Of a DNA stretch of 22,720 nt, positions 14,841 to 22,249 are shown in pieces. The DNA is taken from assembly GCA_964628455.1 (NCBI GenBank), contig CAZVPD010000045.1, forward strand, positions 1 to 22,720, written 5' to 3'. The translations under genes and the position numbers were made by a program. The notes beneath the pieces were generated by a model that was given only the letters and a program-made list of their open reading frames with translations, was not told the DNA's origin and made no database searches. Every line of letters begins with the position of its first letter. Positions within the stretch are counted from its first letter, which is position 1. This stretch comes from JAQVWU01 sp964628455 (GTDB lineage: Bacteria > Bacillota > Clostridia > Oscillospirales > CAG-272).

Positions 14841-17047
14841 AATTACTGTATGACTTGCCGGAAGCGGATCAAAAAGCTTTTGACGCCGCTGTCGGCGGCG
14901 GTGAAAAACTGATGTACTGCCTGCCGTTCAATATTCATAAAAACAAATTCGTGAGCGGTTATATGGCGTTTACAGACAGGAAAATATACAAACTCCTCGA
15001 CGGTGAGCTGCTTGATGTTTTTCCGATCAAGGGTACCGTAAATTTCCGGACCGAAGTTATGTACGGATCATGCGGTTTTTACGCGACCATTGACGGTTCG
15101 CAGACGCTTATGTGCCAGTTTATGTCGGGACGCAATCTGCCCCGCTATTCGGTTATCGTAAAAGCCTGCGAAATACTGTCCGAGACGGAGAATAAAGATC
15201 CCATATCCAATGACACGCCCGAACGCTTCTGCGCCAAATGCGGACGTCCCTATGTTTCAAACACGACGATATGTCCCTACTGCATCGATAAAAAAGAAGT
15301 TTACCGCAAGCTGTGGGCTATGACAAAAGGGCTGCGGCTGATGATGAGCGTTCCTTTCCTCGTTTCTGCGTTCAGCGTCACGCTGAGTTTTGTCAACCCG
15401 TGGATCCAGGCGACGGTCATCAACAATTACCTTCTTCCGACAGGAGGAAAAGAACGCGGACCCGTCAGCGAGTTTCTGGGGTTTGTCGTCCTGATCGTCT
15501 CCATCGACTTGTTTTCGCGTGCCCTTGGGGTATTCAACGGCCGAATGAACGCCATTACAAGCGGTAAATTCTCACTGATGCTGCAGTCGCTGCTTTACGA
15601 AAAAATACAGGCGCTGTCGCTTTCGTCTATCCAGAGACGAACCACGGGAGAGCTTATGGGGCGTGTTTCGGGCGACACTTCGGTCATGCAGAGCTTCATC
15701 GTCGGACAGCTGCCGCATTTGTTCATTCAGCTCGCTTCATTTATCATCGGTTTTATCGTCGTCATTACGATGAATCCGCTGATATGCATGTTTATATTCA
15801 TCCCCGTTCCCTTTGTCGTTTATATTATCGCTGTATTCTGGAAGTTTATCCAGGTACGCAACGTGAAAAGCTGGGTTCTCGGGACGAGAACAGGCTATCT
15901 GCTTCATGATATTTTAAACGGCATCCGCGTGGTGAAATGTTTCGGCCAGGAAGAGAAGGAGATCACCCGTTTCAAGGACTCGAGCATCAAAGCTTCTCTG
16001 CAGAACGAATCCAACGCGAAGATGTTCAACACGCTGTTTCCGATCCTGAACTTTGCCACGCGTCTGGGAACGTATCTGATCATGATCTACGGCAATATCC
16101 GCGTCTTTGACGGACGCATGGGACTCGGAACGCTCCACCAGTTCCAGTCCTACGCCAATATCGTCTATGCGCCCCTTCTTTATATCACATCGATCCCGAC
16201 CATTATCTCGCAGTTTTTGACGTCGTCTTCCAAAGTGTTTGAAATTCTGGAGGAAAATCCGGAAGTCGGAGATATCGACCTCCCGCTGGATATAAAGATC
16301 GAAGGGGACATCTCCATACGCAACGCCACTTTCGGCTATCAGAGTTATAATCCGGTCCTTGAAAACATCAGCGTCGATATCAAAAAAGGTGAGATGATAG
16401 GGATCGTCGGCCATTCCGGCTCGGGCAAAACGACTCTGATCAACCTGATCATGCGCCTTTATGACGTAAACGAAGGCGCGATCGTGATCGACGACGTCAA
16501 CATCAAGGATATATCTCAGGGAGCGCTCCGCAATCAGATCGGAGTCGTGCTCCAGGAAACGTTTCTTTTCTCGGGGACCATCCGCGAAAACATACGCTAT
16601 TCCAAACCGTATGCCACGGATGAGGAAGTCATACAGGCCGCCCGCATCGCAAACGCGCATGACTTCATCATCAATATGCCCGAGGGATACAACACGATGG
16701 TGGGCGAAAAAGGCCTTTCCCTTTCCGGGGGAGAACGTCAGAGGATCGCCATCGCACGGGCTATCATCCACAATCCCCGTATCCTGATCCTCGACGAGGC
16801 GACAGCCTCGCTCGATACGGAAACCGAAAAGCTGATCCAGGACGCGCTGAACAAGCTGGTCGTCAACAGGACCACCTTTGCCATCGCTCACCGCCTGTCC
16901 ACCCTGCGAAACGCCGACCGCCTCCTTGTGCTGGACCACGGCAAGGTATCCGAGTTCGGCACGCACAACCAGCTGCTCGAGAACCGGGGCATATACTACA
17001 AGCTTGTCATGGCGCAGCGGAAAATGGCGCATGAAATCGTAAAATAA
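14837..17047 (+). CDS. ABC exporter half-transporter with PH-like domain and zinc ribbon (second of tandem pair)
   Basis: A 736-residue close paralogue of the preceding protein; residue numbering runs in parallel with no gap seen, and by eye 47 of the first 60 residues are identical and the ATPase domains are nearly so. It keeps the PH-like domain (20-115), zinc ribbon (Cys132, Cys135, Cys146, Cys149), six helices, Walker A GHSGSGKTT (525-533), LSGGERQ (629-635), DEATASLD (653-660) and His685. Differences concentrate in the N-terminal domain and the membrane region between residues 215 and 245, where substrate or partner contacts may differ. Both ATP sites of a heterodimer would be complete, unlike many heterodimeric exporters with one degenerate site. 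It is the last gene of the operon and is followed by a strong terminator. Confidence 0.9.
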   Translation: MKLLYDLPEADQKAFDAAVGGGEKLMYCLPFNIHKNKFVSGYMAFTDRKIYKLLDGELLDVFPIKGTVNFRTEVMYGSCGFYATIDGSQTLMCQFMSGRNLPRYSVIVKACEILSETENKDPISNDTPERFCAKCGRPYVSNTTICPYCIDKKEVYRKLWAMTKGLRLMMSVPFLVSAFSVTLSFVNPWIQATVINNYLLPTGGKERGPVSEFLGFVVLIVSIDLFSRALGVFNGRMNAITSGKFSLMLQSLLYEKIQALSLSSIQRRTTGELMGRVSGDTSVMQSFIVGQLPHLFIQLASFIIGFIVVITMNPLICMFIFIPVPFVVYIIAVFWKFIQVRNVKSWVLGTRTGYLLHDILNGIRVVKCFGQEEKEITRFKDSSIKASLQNESNAKMFNTLFPILNFATRLGTYLIMIYGNIRVFDGRMGLGTLHQFQSYANIVYAPLLYITSIPTIISQFLTSSSKVFEILEENPEVGDIDLPLDIKIEGDISIRNATFGYQSYNPVLENISVDIKKGEMIGIVGHSGSGKTTLINLIMRLYDVNEGAIVIDDVNIKDISQGALRNQIGVVLQETFLFSGTIRENIRYSKPYATDEEVIQAARIANAHDFIINMPEGYNTMVGEKGLSLSGGERQRIAIARAIIHNPRILILDEATASLDTETEKLIQDALNKLVVNRTTFAIAHRLSTLRNADRLLVLDHGKVSEFGTHNQLLENRGIYYKLVMAQRKMAHEIVK

Positions 17048-17055
17048 AGCGTTAA

Positions 17056-17096
17056 AAAAGGCACGGCGAAGTATGTCACCGTGCCTTTTGCTTTTT
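17056..17096 (+). terminator. Rho-independent terminator of the ABC/DUF1854 operon
   Basis: Arms GGCACGG (17060-17066) and CCGTGCC (17079-17085), extended by four A-T pairs, with a 12-base loop, are followed by TTTTGCTTTTT. It lies nine bases after the stop codon. Confidence 0.9.
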
Positions 17097-17199
17097 ATAG
17101 GGGCAGAACAAAAATAATAATATTATAAATCGAAAGAATCGCGGCAGAAGTCAGGATCGGATTTCGTGTGTTTACTTCGCAGGCAATCTCAGAACAGAG

Positions 17200-17226
17200 A
17201 AAAAGGGCTGGCCCGGCGGGCAGCCC
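17200..17226 (-). terminator. Rho-independent terminator of the solute-binding-like lipoprotein gene
   Basis: On the minus strand, a GC-rich stem with one bulged base (about 17226-17205, arms GGGCTGCCC and GGGCCAGCCC) is followed by TTTTT (17205-17201). It lies about 24 bases after the stop of the minus-strand gene, and is convergent with the terminator at 17056-17096. The stretch between them has no gene. Confidence 0.85.
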
Positions 17227-17249
17227 CTCTTGCTTGATTTGAGAGTTTC

Positions 17250-18761
17250 TCAGTTCTCGAGTTCCTCATAGGCGGCGATGAGCTTTTCAAGGCTGCTCTG
17301 GTAGGTCTTTTCCTTGGAAGCGTAGAAGGATGTGAAGTCCGAGCTCTTTTTGCCCCGCATCAGATATCTGAAAGTGTCCTGCGCAGCGCTGTTCATGTTG
17401 TAGGTGTAAATCCAGGTGAAGTCGATTTTTACGTTGACAAGGGAAAGTTCGAGCATGACCGAAGACTCCTCGTCGCGCAGGTATTTGCCGTTGAGCGCGA
17501 TGTCGTAATAAGCCGGCGTTACGGTGCGATAGCTTTGCGCCGCGAGAGCTTCGAGTGTCGCGCTGACTTTTTCGGTATCCGTAACGGTGACGGGTACGCC
17601 GAAGACGGAATACTGGTCGTGCACAAAAGTATAGTAGTTGTCCTGCGCCTCGTTCCACTTCGGGCAGGGGATGATGCCGTAATCGTTTTCCATCTCTCGG
17701 AGGATATCGCAGGCCATCAGGCGCAGCGTGGTAAACGCGAGTTCATGGGCGGTGAATTTCTTGGCCAGATCGTCCTGCTCGCCGTCGTTCGCGGTCTGTA
17801 TCATGCAGAGCACGCCGGTGTTGTTATAGAAAAGATCGTAAATTTTTTCGACGGCCGACTGCATTTTGTCGATATCCACCTCAAGGCGGGGAACCTGGTT
17901 TTCATCGCGTTTGACAAGGGTCAGGTCAAAGGCGCTCCAGTAGACGTCGAAGTTGATCATATCCCCCACGCCGAATCCGTAAATGTCGCCGTAATCGGCT
18001 TTTGAATCCCCGTTGACATCGGTATAGATAGCCTTGGACATTTCTGCCTGCTTGTCGATCGTCCATTTTCCCGAAGCGACAAGGTCATAGGGATTTTCGA
18101 GATTGTAGTTCTGAACCATCGGCTTGTTGAAAAAAGTCACGAAAGCGAGCTGGCGCAGCGAGAGGGCAAGGTCGCCTGTCACAAAGAAGACTTTACCGCC
18201 GATATTTGCCTGCTCCGTATAATACTGGGCCCACCAGGGCTGTTCGAGGTTCAGATAAGGAACATTTCCGCCCAGCAGGTTGTAATACTGTCCCTTGGCC
18301 CCGTATTGCACGATCTCCACCGCGCTGCCCACGACGATATCATAGTCCGCTGCTCCGGCGAGAATGGCTTTGTTCGCCATGGCTGTGACGTCGGCTTCCA
18401 GGATATAGTTCAGGTCGATATTCAGTCGTTCGGAAACCGTCGAATTGCGGTTGTAGACAGCGTCGTTGACCACTTCTCCGTTCAGATCTTCGACGGTCAT
18501 CTCATACAGGAACCAGTTTTTTGTGCGGGCAAGCAGATTCACCGCGGCGCCCTCGTAGTTAAGGTCGCCCGGAAGGTCATCCGGCGTGTTTTCCCGGCTG
18601 ATCTCCTCTTCGGTTTCCGCGGCGGTTTCCGCAGCCGTCGTTTCGGAACCGGGATCGGTTTTTGCCGGATCCGAGCAGGACAGAAGCGCGGCTCCGGTCA
18701 CAAAAAGCGCGGAAAAGAGAAAACAGAATATGCGAAGAGCTGATTTATTTTTTAGCATCAT
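17250..18761 (-). CDS. Extracellular solute-binding-protein-like lipoprotein
   Basis: A 503-residue lipoprotein. Signal peptide with lipobox ALLSC (Cys29), then a Thr/Glu/Ala-rich linker (about 38-60). The body looks like family 1 extracellular solute-binding proteins of ABC importers: DYDIVVGSA (139-147), LNLEQPWWAQYYTEQ (170-184), FVTGDLALS (193-201), TFFNKPMVQNYNLENPYDLVASGKWTIDK (209-237), and a Ca-binding-like loop DVNGDSKADYGD (248-259) followed by IYGF. Such proteins usually bind sugars or oligosaccharides outside the membrane. No importer permease is nearby, so it is an orphan receptor, or its partners are elsewhere. GGAG lies six bases before the ATG at 18761, which is directly followed by a second ATG; either may be used. 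It has its own promoter and terminator. Substrate unknown. Confidence 0.85.
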   Translation of the reverse strand: MMLKNKSALRIFCFLFSALFVTGAALLSCSDPAKTDPGSETTAAETAAETEEEISRENTPDDLPGDLNYEGAAVNLLARTKNWFLYEMTVEDLNGEVVNDAVYNRNSTVSERLNIDLNYILEADVTAMANKAILAGAADYDIVVGSAVEIVQYGAKGQYYNLLGGNVPYLNLEQPWWAQYYTEQANIGGKVFFVTGDLALSLRQLAFVTFFNKPMVQNYNLENPYDLVASGKWTIDKQAEMSKAIYTDVNGDSKADYGDIYGFGVGDMINFDVYWSAFDLTLVKRDENQVPRLEVDIDKMQSAVEKIYDLFYNNTGVLCMIQTANDGEQDDLAKKFTAHELAFTTLRLMACDILREMENDYGIIPCPKWNEAQDNYYTFVHDQYSVFGVPVTVTDTEKVSATLEALAAQSYRTVTPAYYDIALNGKYLRDEESSVMLELSLVNVKIDFTWIYTYNMNSAAQDTFRYLMRGKKSSDFTSFYASKEKTYQSSLEKLIAAYEELEN

Positions 18762-18811
18762 CCATTCTCCGTATCATGTTATTTACAATCCTGATGCAAT
18801 TGCATATATTT

Positions 18812-18840
18812 ATTATAAAGATTCCGTTTGAGTTTGTCAA
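18812..18840 (-). promoter_or_regulatory. Perfect consensus sigma-A promoter of the lipoprotein gene
   Basis: On the minus strand, TTGACA (18840-18835), a 17-base spacer and TATAAT (18817-18812) match the vegetative consensus at every position. Transcription would start near 18805, about 45 bases before the ATG at 18761. Confidence 0.9.
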
Positions 18841-18907
18841 TAAAAAATTTATTGAATATTCAAAAATTCGGGCACATCCGATAGGAATGATTTGCGGGAT
18901 TTTTTGA

Positions 18908-18930
18908 CCGTTGTGCAAAATGCACGGCGG
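18908..18930. promoter_or_regulatory. Dyad symmetry between two divergent promoters
   Basis: The core GTGCA-AAA-TGCAC (18913-18925) is a perfect inverted repeat. As RNA it extends through two U-G pairs to CCG (18908-18910) and CGG (18928-18930), a 10-pair stem with a 3-base loop. It lies roughly midway between the promoters of the lipoprotein and the signalling operon, so an operator for a dimeric regulator of both is possible. No other feature is seen in 18841-18990. Confidence 0.35.
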
Positions 18931-18990
18931 CCGCGGATGAAAAACGGCATGAAGTTCAACATTAAGAAACACTGCGGCAACAATATCAGC

Positions 18991-19019
18991 TTGAAACGCA
19001 GCCTGTTTTATACTATGAT
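18991..19019 (+). promoter_or_regulatory. Promoter of the vWA-phosphatase-kinase operon
   Basis: TTGAAA (18991-18996), a 17-base spacer and TATGAT (19014-19019) form a good sigma-A type promoter. Transcription would start near 19026, so the leader is only about 24 bases and contains the AGGAGG ribosome binding site. The two boxes are the same hexamers as in the promoter of the ABC/DUF1854 operon. Confidence 0.75.
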
Positions 19020-19049
19020 AATGAGTGCGTACAGCAGGAGGAAATACGG

Positions 19050-19625
19050 ATGGACAGTAAAAAACAACCCGGAATTCTTTCGGTGCTCGCGGGACTGTGT
19101 GCGCTGAACACGCTTCTGTTCGGGGTGATACCCTCGGTCAGATTCGACAGCCTGGATGTTGCCGTCGGTTTTTTTGACATCATTCAGTATCTTCCCGTTC
19201 TTCAGGCGGTGTTCGCCGTCGCGTGCATGTCCTGCGTCCTCATGACGGCGATCTTTTCGTTTATCCGGTTCATACCGCGCCGGGTCGGTTTTGTGACGGC
19301 TTCGTCGGCTTTTATCACGTCGCTGACCGCCGTGATCACGCTGGACGCGGGTGTGATCTACCGGAGCAGGGGATTCGGAAGCTATGAACTCCTTTCCGGG
19401 GAAAAAGGCATCAATTACGGGCTCGAATACAATTTCATCATCGTTCTCTTTCTCCTGTCCGGTCTTGTCTGCGCGGTCCTGGCAGGGGCCGCATGGCTCG
19501 GATACGGAAGAATTCAGGCCGGCGAAGATCCGCCGGAGACAAGAGGGAAAAAAAGTGCCGTACTGCGCCGTCCGCACCGCTCCGAAAAAAACGAAAAATT
19601 CACCCCGCCGGGTGATCTGACGTGA
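19050..19625 (+). CDS. Four-helix membrane protein of unknown function
   Basis: A 191-residue protein that I do not recognise. Hydrophobic segments at about 8-28, 49-72, 80-103 and 129-151 suggest four membrane helices, followed by a basic cytoplasmic tail of about 40 residues rich in Arg, Lys and Pro (for example RGKKSAVLRRPHRSEKNEK). AGGAGG lies eight bases before the ATG. It is the first gene of the operon with the vWA, PP2C and kinase genes, 35 bases before the vWA gene, so it may be a membrane partner or substrate of that set; the basic tail with several Ser and Thr could be a phosphorylation target. No sequence evidence goes beyond this. Confidence 0.75.
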   Translation: MDSKKQPGILSVLAGLCALNTLLFGVIPSVRFDSLDVAVGFFDIIQYLPVLQAVFAVACMSCVLMTAIFSFIRFIPRRVGFVTASSAFITSLTAVITLDAGVIYRSRGFGSYELLSGEKGINYGLEYNFIIVLFLLSGLVCAVLAGAAWLGYGRIQAGEDPPETRGKKSAVLRRPHRSEKNEKFTPPGDLT

Positions 19626-19660
19626 TCGGGTTCAAATAAAACCGTAACAGGAGAATTCTT

Positions 19661-20350
19661 ATGCCGAGTAATTATAAACTGACGTATAACGTGGATATGG
19701 TGTTCTGCATCGACTCGACCGGCAGCATGGACAGCATTATAGACATGGTCAAACAGAACGCTCTGAATTTCTATACCGATGTTTCGGACGCTATGACCGC
19801 GAAGCGCAAAACCGTCGATACGCTCAGGATCAAGATTATCGCATTCAGGGATTATATCGCGGACGGTGAAAACGCGATGCTCAACACCCCGTTTTTCGTT
19901 CTTCCCGATGAATCGGACGAATTCTGCGCCTGCGTCAACGCGGTAACGGCAGAAGGCGGAGGCGACGATCCGGAGGACGGGCTGGAAGCGGTCGCGTATG
20001 CGATCCGCTCGCAGTGGAACCCGGAAGGGAAAAAACGGCGTCAGATCGTCGTCGTATGGTCCGATGCCCCCACCCATGAGATCGGATTCGGCGCGTCCTC
20101 GCCGGCTTATCCCAAAAAGATGGCCGTAAACTTTGACGAACTTACCCGTTGGTGGGGCGGAAAGAATCTCAGGAGCGAATTCATCGACAACGAAGCCAAA
20201 CGGCTGATTCTGTTCACGCCGGTCGGCGAATGGTGGACGATGATCGTAAATACCTGGAACAACGTCTATCATATCCCCGCTGTGGAAGGCGAAGGCTTGC
20301 GCGAACAGGGCTATGACCAGATGATTGAGACTATAACCAACACGATATGA
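19661..20350 (+). CDS. von Willebrand factor A domain protein
   Basis: A 229-residue single-domain vWA protein. The metal-dependent adhesion site is seen as DSTGSM (Asp18, Ser20-equivalent Thr20, Ser22) at the end of the first strand (VDMVFCID), with the second part in GGGDDPEDGLEAVAYAIRS (99-117) and the third at WSDAPTHE (133-140, Asp135). The pattern DSTGSM with FRDY (62-65) and GGGD-x-PED is typical of the vWA group found with protein kinases. No signal peptide, so it acts in the cytoplasm. The usual Thr of the second motif is replaced by Asp103 or neighbours, which may change metal binding. AGGAG lies seven bases before the ATG. The gene is 24 bases upstream of the phosphatase gene; it likely acts as a binding or scaffold protein for the phosphatase and kinase, as TerY does in its triads. 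Confidence 0.9.
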   Translation: MPSNYKLTYNVDMVFCIDSTGSMDSIIDMVKQNALNFYTDVSDAMTAKRKTVDTLRIKIIAFRDYIADGENAMLNTPFFVLPDESDEFCACVNAVTAEGGGDDPEDGLEAVAYAIRSQWNPEGKKRRQIVVVWSDAPTHEIGFGASSPAYPKKMAVNFDELTRWWGGKNLRSEFIDNEAKRLILFTPVGEWWTMIVNTWNNVYHIPAVEGEGLREQGYDQMIETITNTI

Positions 20351-20374
20351 TCACAGGAATACAGATATCATAGT

Positions 20375-21316
20375 ATGAGAAACAACAAAAGCCGGGCATT
20401 CGATTTTTTTATTGCCGTCAGCGGTGAGGTAAAATCCGGCGAGGGGGAAGACGCGTATCTGTGCCTTCCCGGCCGGGGAATCATAGCCGTATTCGACGGC
20501 TGCGGCGGACTCGGTTCGAGAAGATATCCCAGTGAAAACGGCAGGACGGGCGCGTGGCTCGCGGCAAGGAAAGCTGCGGATACACTGCTCGACTGCGCTT
20601 CCGAAAAGAACGGCGGTCCGGTCGCCGAAAAATACGAAGCCAGGCTTAAAAAGGCGTTGGCCGATTACAATGCGGAACTCAACGGCAAAAATGGCGTATT
20701 TACCGTCCGGACGGACATGATAAAAAGTCTGCCGGCAACCGCGGCGGTCGCCGTCATAGACGCCGGTTCGGGTGTGTGCGACTGCGTCTGGGCAGGGGAT
20801 TCCCGGCTTTACATTCTGGACGGCGGGGGTCTTCACTGCCTGAATTGCGGAGATGACGAAACTTTATCGGCTGACGCGCGTCTGAAGAATTATATCAGCG
20901 CCGACGGCCCTTTCAGTTTAGAAAAGAAGAAAATCACCGTCGTCGGACCCTTCGCGGTCCTTGCCGTAACCGACGGCGCTTACGGTTATTTCGCGACGCC
21001 CATGGAGTTTGAATATATGCTGCTCGATACCCTGTTCGCTGCGCTCTCGCCGGAAAACTGGGAAGAGCTTCTTACCCGCCGCATAGCCGAATACGCGGGG
21101 GACGACTACACCCTTACGGCGGCTTTTCTGGGATACGGCGGATTTGCCCGGGTGCGGGAAGCCTTTTCCGCACGCCGGGAATATGTGTATAATGCTTATA
21201 TAAAACCGCTTGCGGAATCGGCCTCCGGTTCTTCCGATGAGACGGCAGCCCGTCTTTGGGTACAATATAAATCCGGTTATCTGCACGGCGCGGAAGAAAG
21301 GGCAGGCCCGGTATGA
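20375..21316 (+). CDS. PP2C-family serine/threonine phosphatase
   Basis: A 313-residue PPM/PP2C phosphatase. It should remove phosphate from Ser/Thr in proteins using two metal ions. Seen: GEDA (24-27, Asp26), VFDGCGG (39-45, Asp41), the long insert and helix RTGAWLAARKAADTLL, AVAVIDAG with WAGDSRLYIL (139-148), VTDGAYGYF (198-206, Asp200), and the last metal motif AGDDYTLTAAFLG (241-253, Asp243, Asp244). All metal-binding Asp residues are kept, so it is likely active. There is no membrane segment. The ribosome binding site is weak (AGGA 17 bases upstream), so translation may be coupled to the vWA gene that ends 24 bases before. Its stop overlaps the kinase start by four bases (ATGA), which ties the kinase and the phosphatase together; they probably act on the same substrates. 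Confidence 0.9.
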   Translation: MRNNKSRAFDFFIAVSGEVKSGEGEDAYLCLPGRGIIAVFDGCGGLGSRRYPSENGRTGAWLAARKAADTLLDCASEKNGGPVAEKYEARLKKALADYNAELNGKNGVFTVRTDMIKSLPATAAVAVIDAGSGVCDCVWAGDSRLYILDGGGLHCLNCGDDETLSADARLKNYISADGPFSLEKKKITVVGPFAVLAVTDGAYGYFATPMEFEYMLLDTLFAALSPENWEELLTRRIAEYAGDDYTLTAAFLGYGGFARVREAFSARREYVYNAYIKPLAESASGSSDETAARLWVQYKSGYLHGAEERAGPV

Positions 21317-22233
21317 GCACCGCGCAGATAGGCAAATACAGGCTCACCTCTCCCCTCAGAGGGCAGAACAGCGGATACGCGCGCTGGGGATTTGCCGAAT
21401 ACGGCGGGACCGAATACTTCATCAAGGAGTTTATTTCACCGGTTTATCCCGACGAGGCTTCCGAAATTTCGGACGAAATGCGCGGCGCGATCATCGCCGA
21501 CTGCCTGGAATTCGAAGCGGGAAAAAGCAGGCTGTACCGTGCGGTCAACGCTTCATCCAACGGAAATATCATAGGGGTGCTCGATTTTTTCAGGTTCGGA
21601 AGCCGGTATTACGCCGTCACGGAAAAAGTCGAGATCGATCGGGAAGGATTCGGCGCGGCTTCATCGCTCCCGTTTGACAAACAGGTCGTGCTTCTCAAAG
21701 CGCTTTTATACAACATCAAATGCATCCATGACGCGGGGATCATCCACGCGGATTTAAAACCGGATAATCTGCTTATAAAGCGGACGCAGAACGGTTATTT
21801 TACGGCGAAGCTCATCGATTTCGACAGCAGCTTTTTTGAAAGCGAACCGCCGGAAAACTCCGATGATTTTCAGGGCGACGCGGTTTACCTGGCTCCCGAA
21901 ACATTTCTCCGCATAAGCGGCGAAGACGTCGGGGTGACGAGAAAAGCCGATATCTTTTCGCTTGGAATTATTTTTCACGAACTGGTTTCGGGCCGGCGGC
22001 CGTCTGTTCCGGCCGGTTACGATTATATTTACGAGGCCTCCCTTGACAGAGCCGGGATCATGCCCGACGGAAGGCTGCCGGGAGCAATGCGGGACCTGGT
22101 CCGCGATATGACGGGACGGGAGCCGGACAGACGACCGGCGGCGGCTGAGGTTTTCGCAAGACTTGCCGGCATGGATCTGCCTGCGGCTAAAAAAATACCC
22201 GGCGGTTTTAAACGGTCCGCCGAGTTTGACTGA
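21313..22233 (+). CDS. Serine/threonine protein kinase with variant HRD and DFG motifs
   Basis: A 306-residue protein kinase of the Hanks type. Seen: the ATP-anchoring lysine in FIKEF (Lys38), the catalytic loop IIHADLKPDNLL (143-154, with Asp147, Lys149, Asn152), the metal loop LIDFDSS (167-173, Asp169), APE (194-196) and the F-helix Asp in ADIFSLGIIFHEL (212-224). HRD reads HAD and DFG reads DFD, and the glycine-rich loop is poor (LRGQNSGYARWGFAEY). The essential Asp and Lys residues are intact, so catalysis is plausible, without activation through an HRD arginine. There is no membrane segment or sensor domain; the C-terminus ends soon after the kinase fold. It overlaps the PP2C gene by four bases. 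The membrane and zinc-ribbon functions could come from the next gene, 16 bases downstream. Confidence 0.9.
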   Translation: MSTAQIGKYRLTSPLRGQNSGYARWGFAEYGGTEYFIKEFISPVYPDEASEISDEMRGAIIADCLEFEAGKSRLYRAVNASSNGNIIGVLDFFRFGSRYYAVTEKVEIDREGFGAASSLPFDKQVVLLKALLYNIKCIHDAGIIHADLKPDNLLIKRTQNGYFTAKLIDFDSSFFESEPPENSDDFQGDAVYLAPETFLRISGEDVGVTRKADIFSLGIIFHELVSGRRPSVPAGYDYIYEASLDRAGIMPDGRLPGAMRDLVRDMTGREPDRRPAAAEVFARLAGMDLPAAKKIPGGFKRSAEFD

Positions 22234-22249
22234 CTGAAGGAGAATAAAC

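Noticed and set aside
15914..17032. Open frame of 372 codons on the minus strand inside the third ABC gene
   Set aside because: Antisense shadow; a similar shadow is found in the paralogue at 12825-13697, as expected from shared codons and not from a real gene.
19008..20272. Two minus-strand open frames opposite the four-helix protein and the vWA gene
   Set aside because: The plus-strand genes have ribosome binding sites, motifs and operon spacing; the antisense products are low in recognisable structure.
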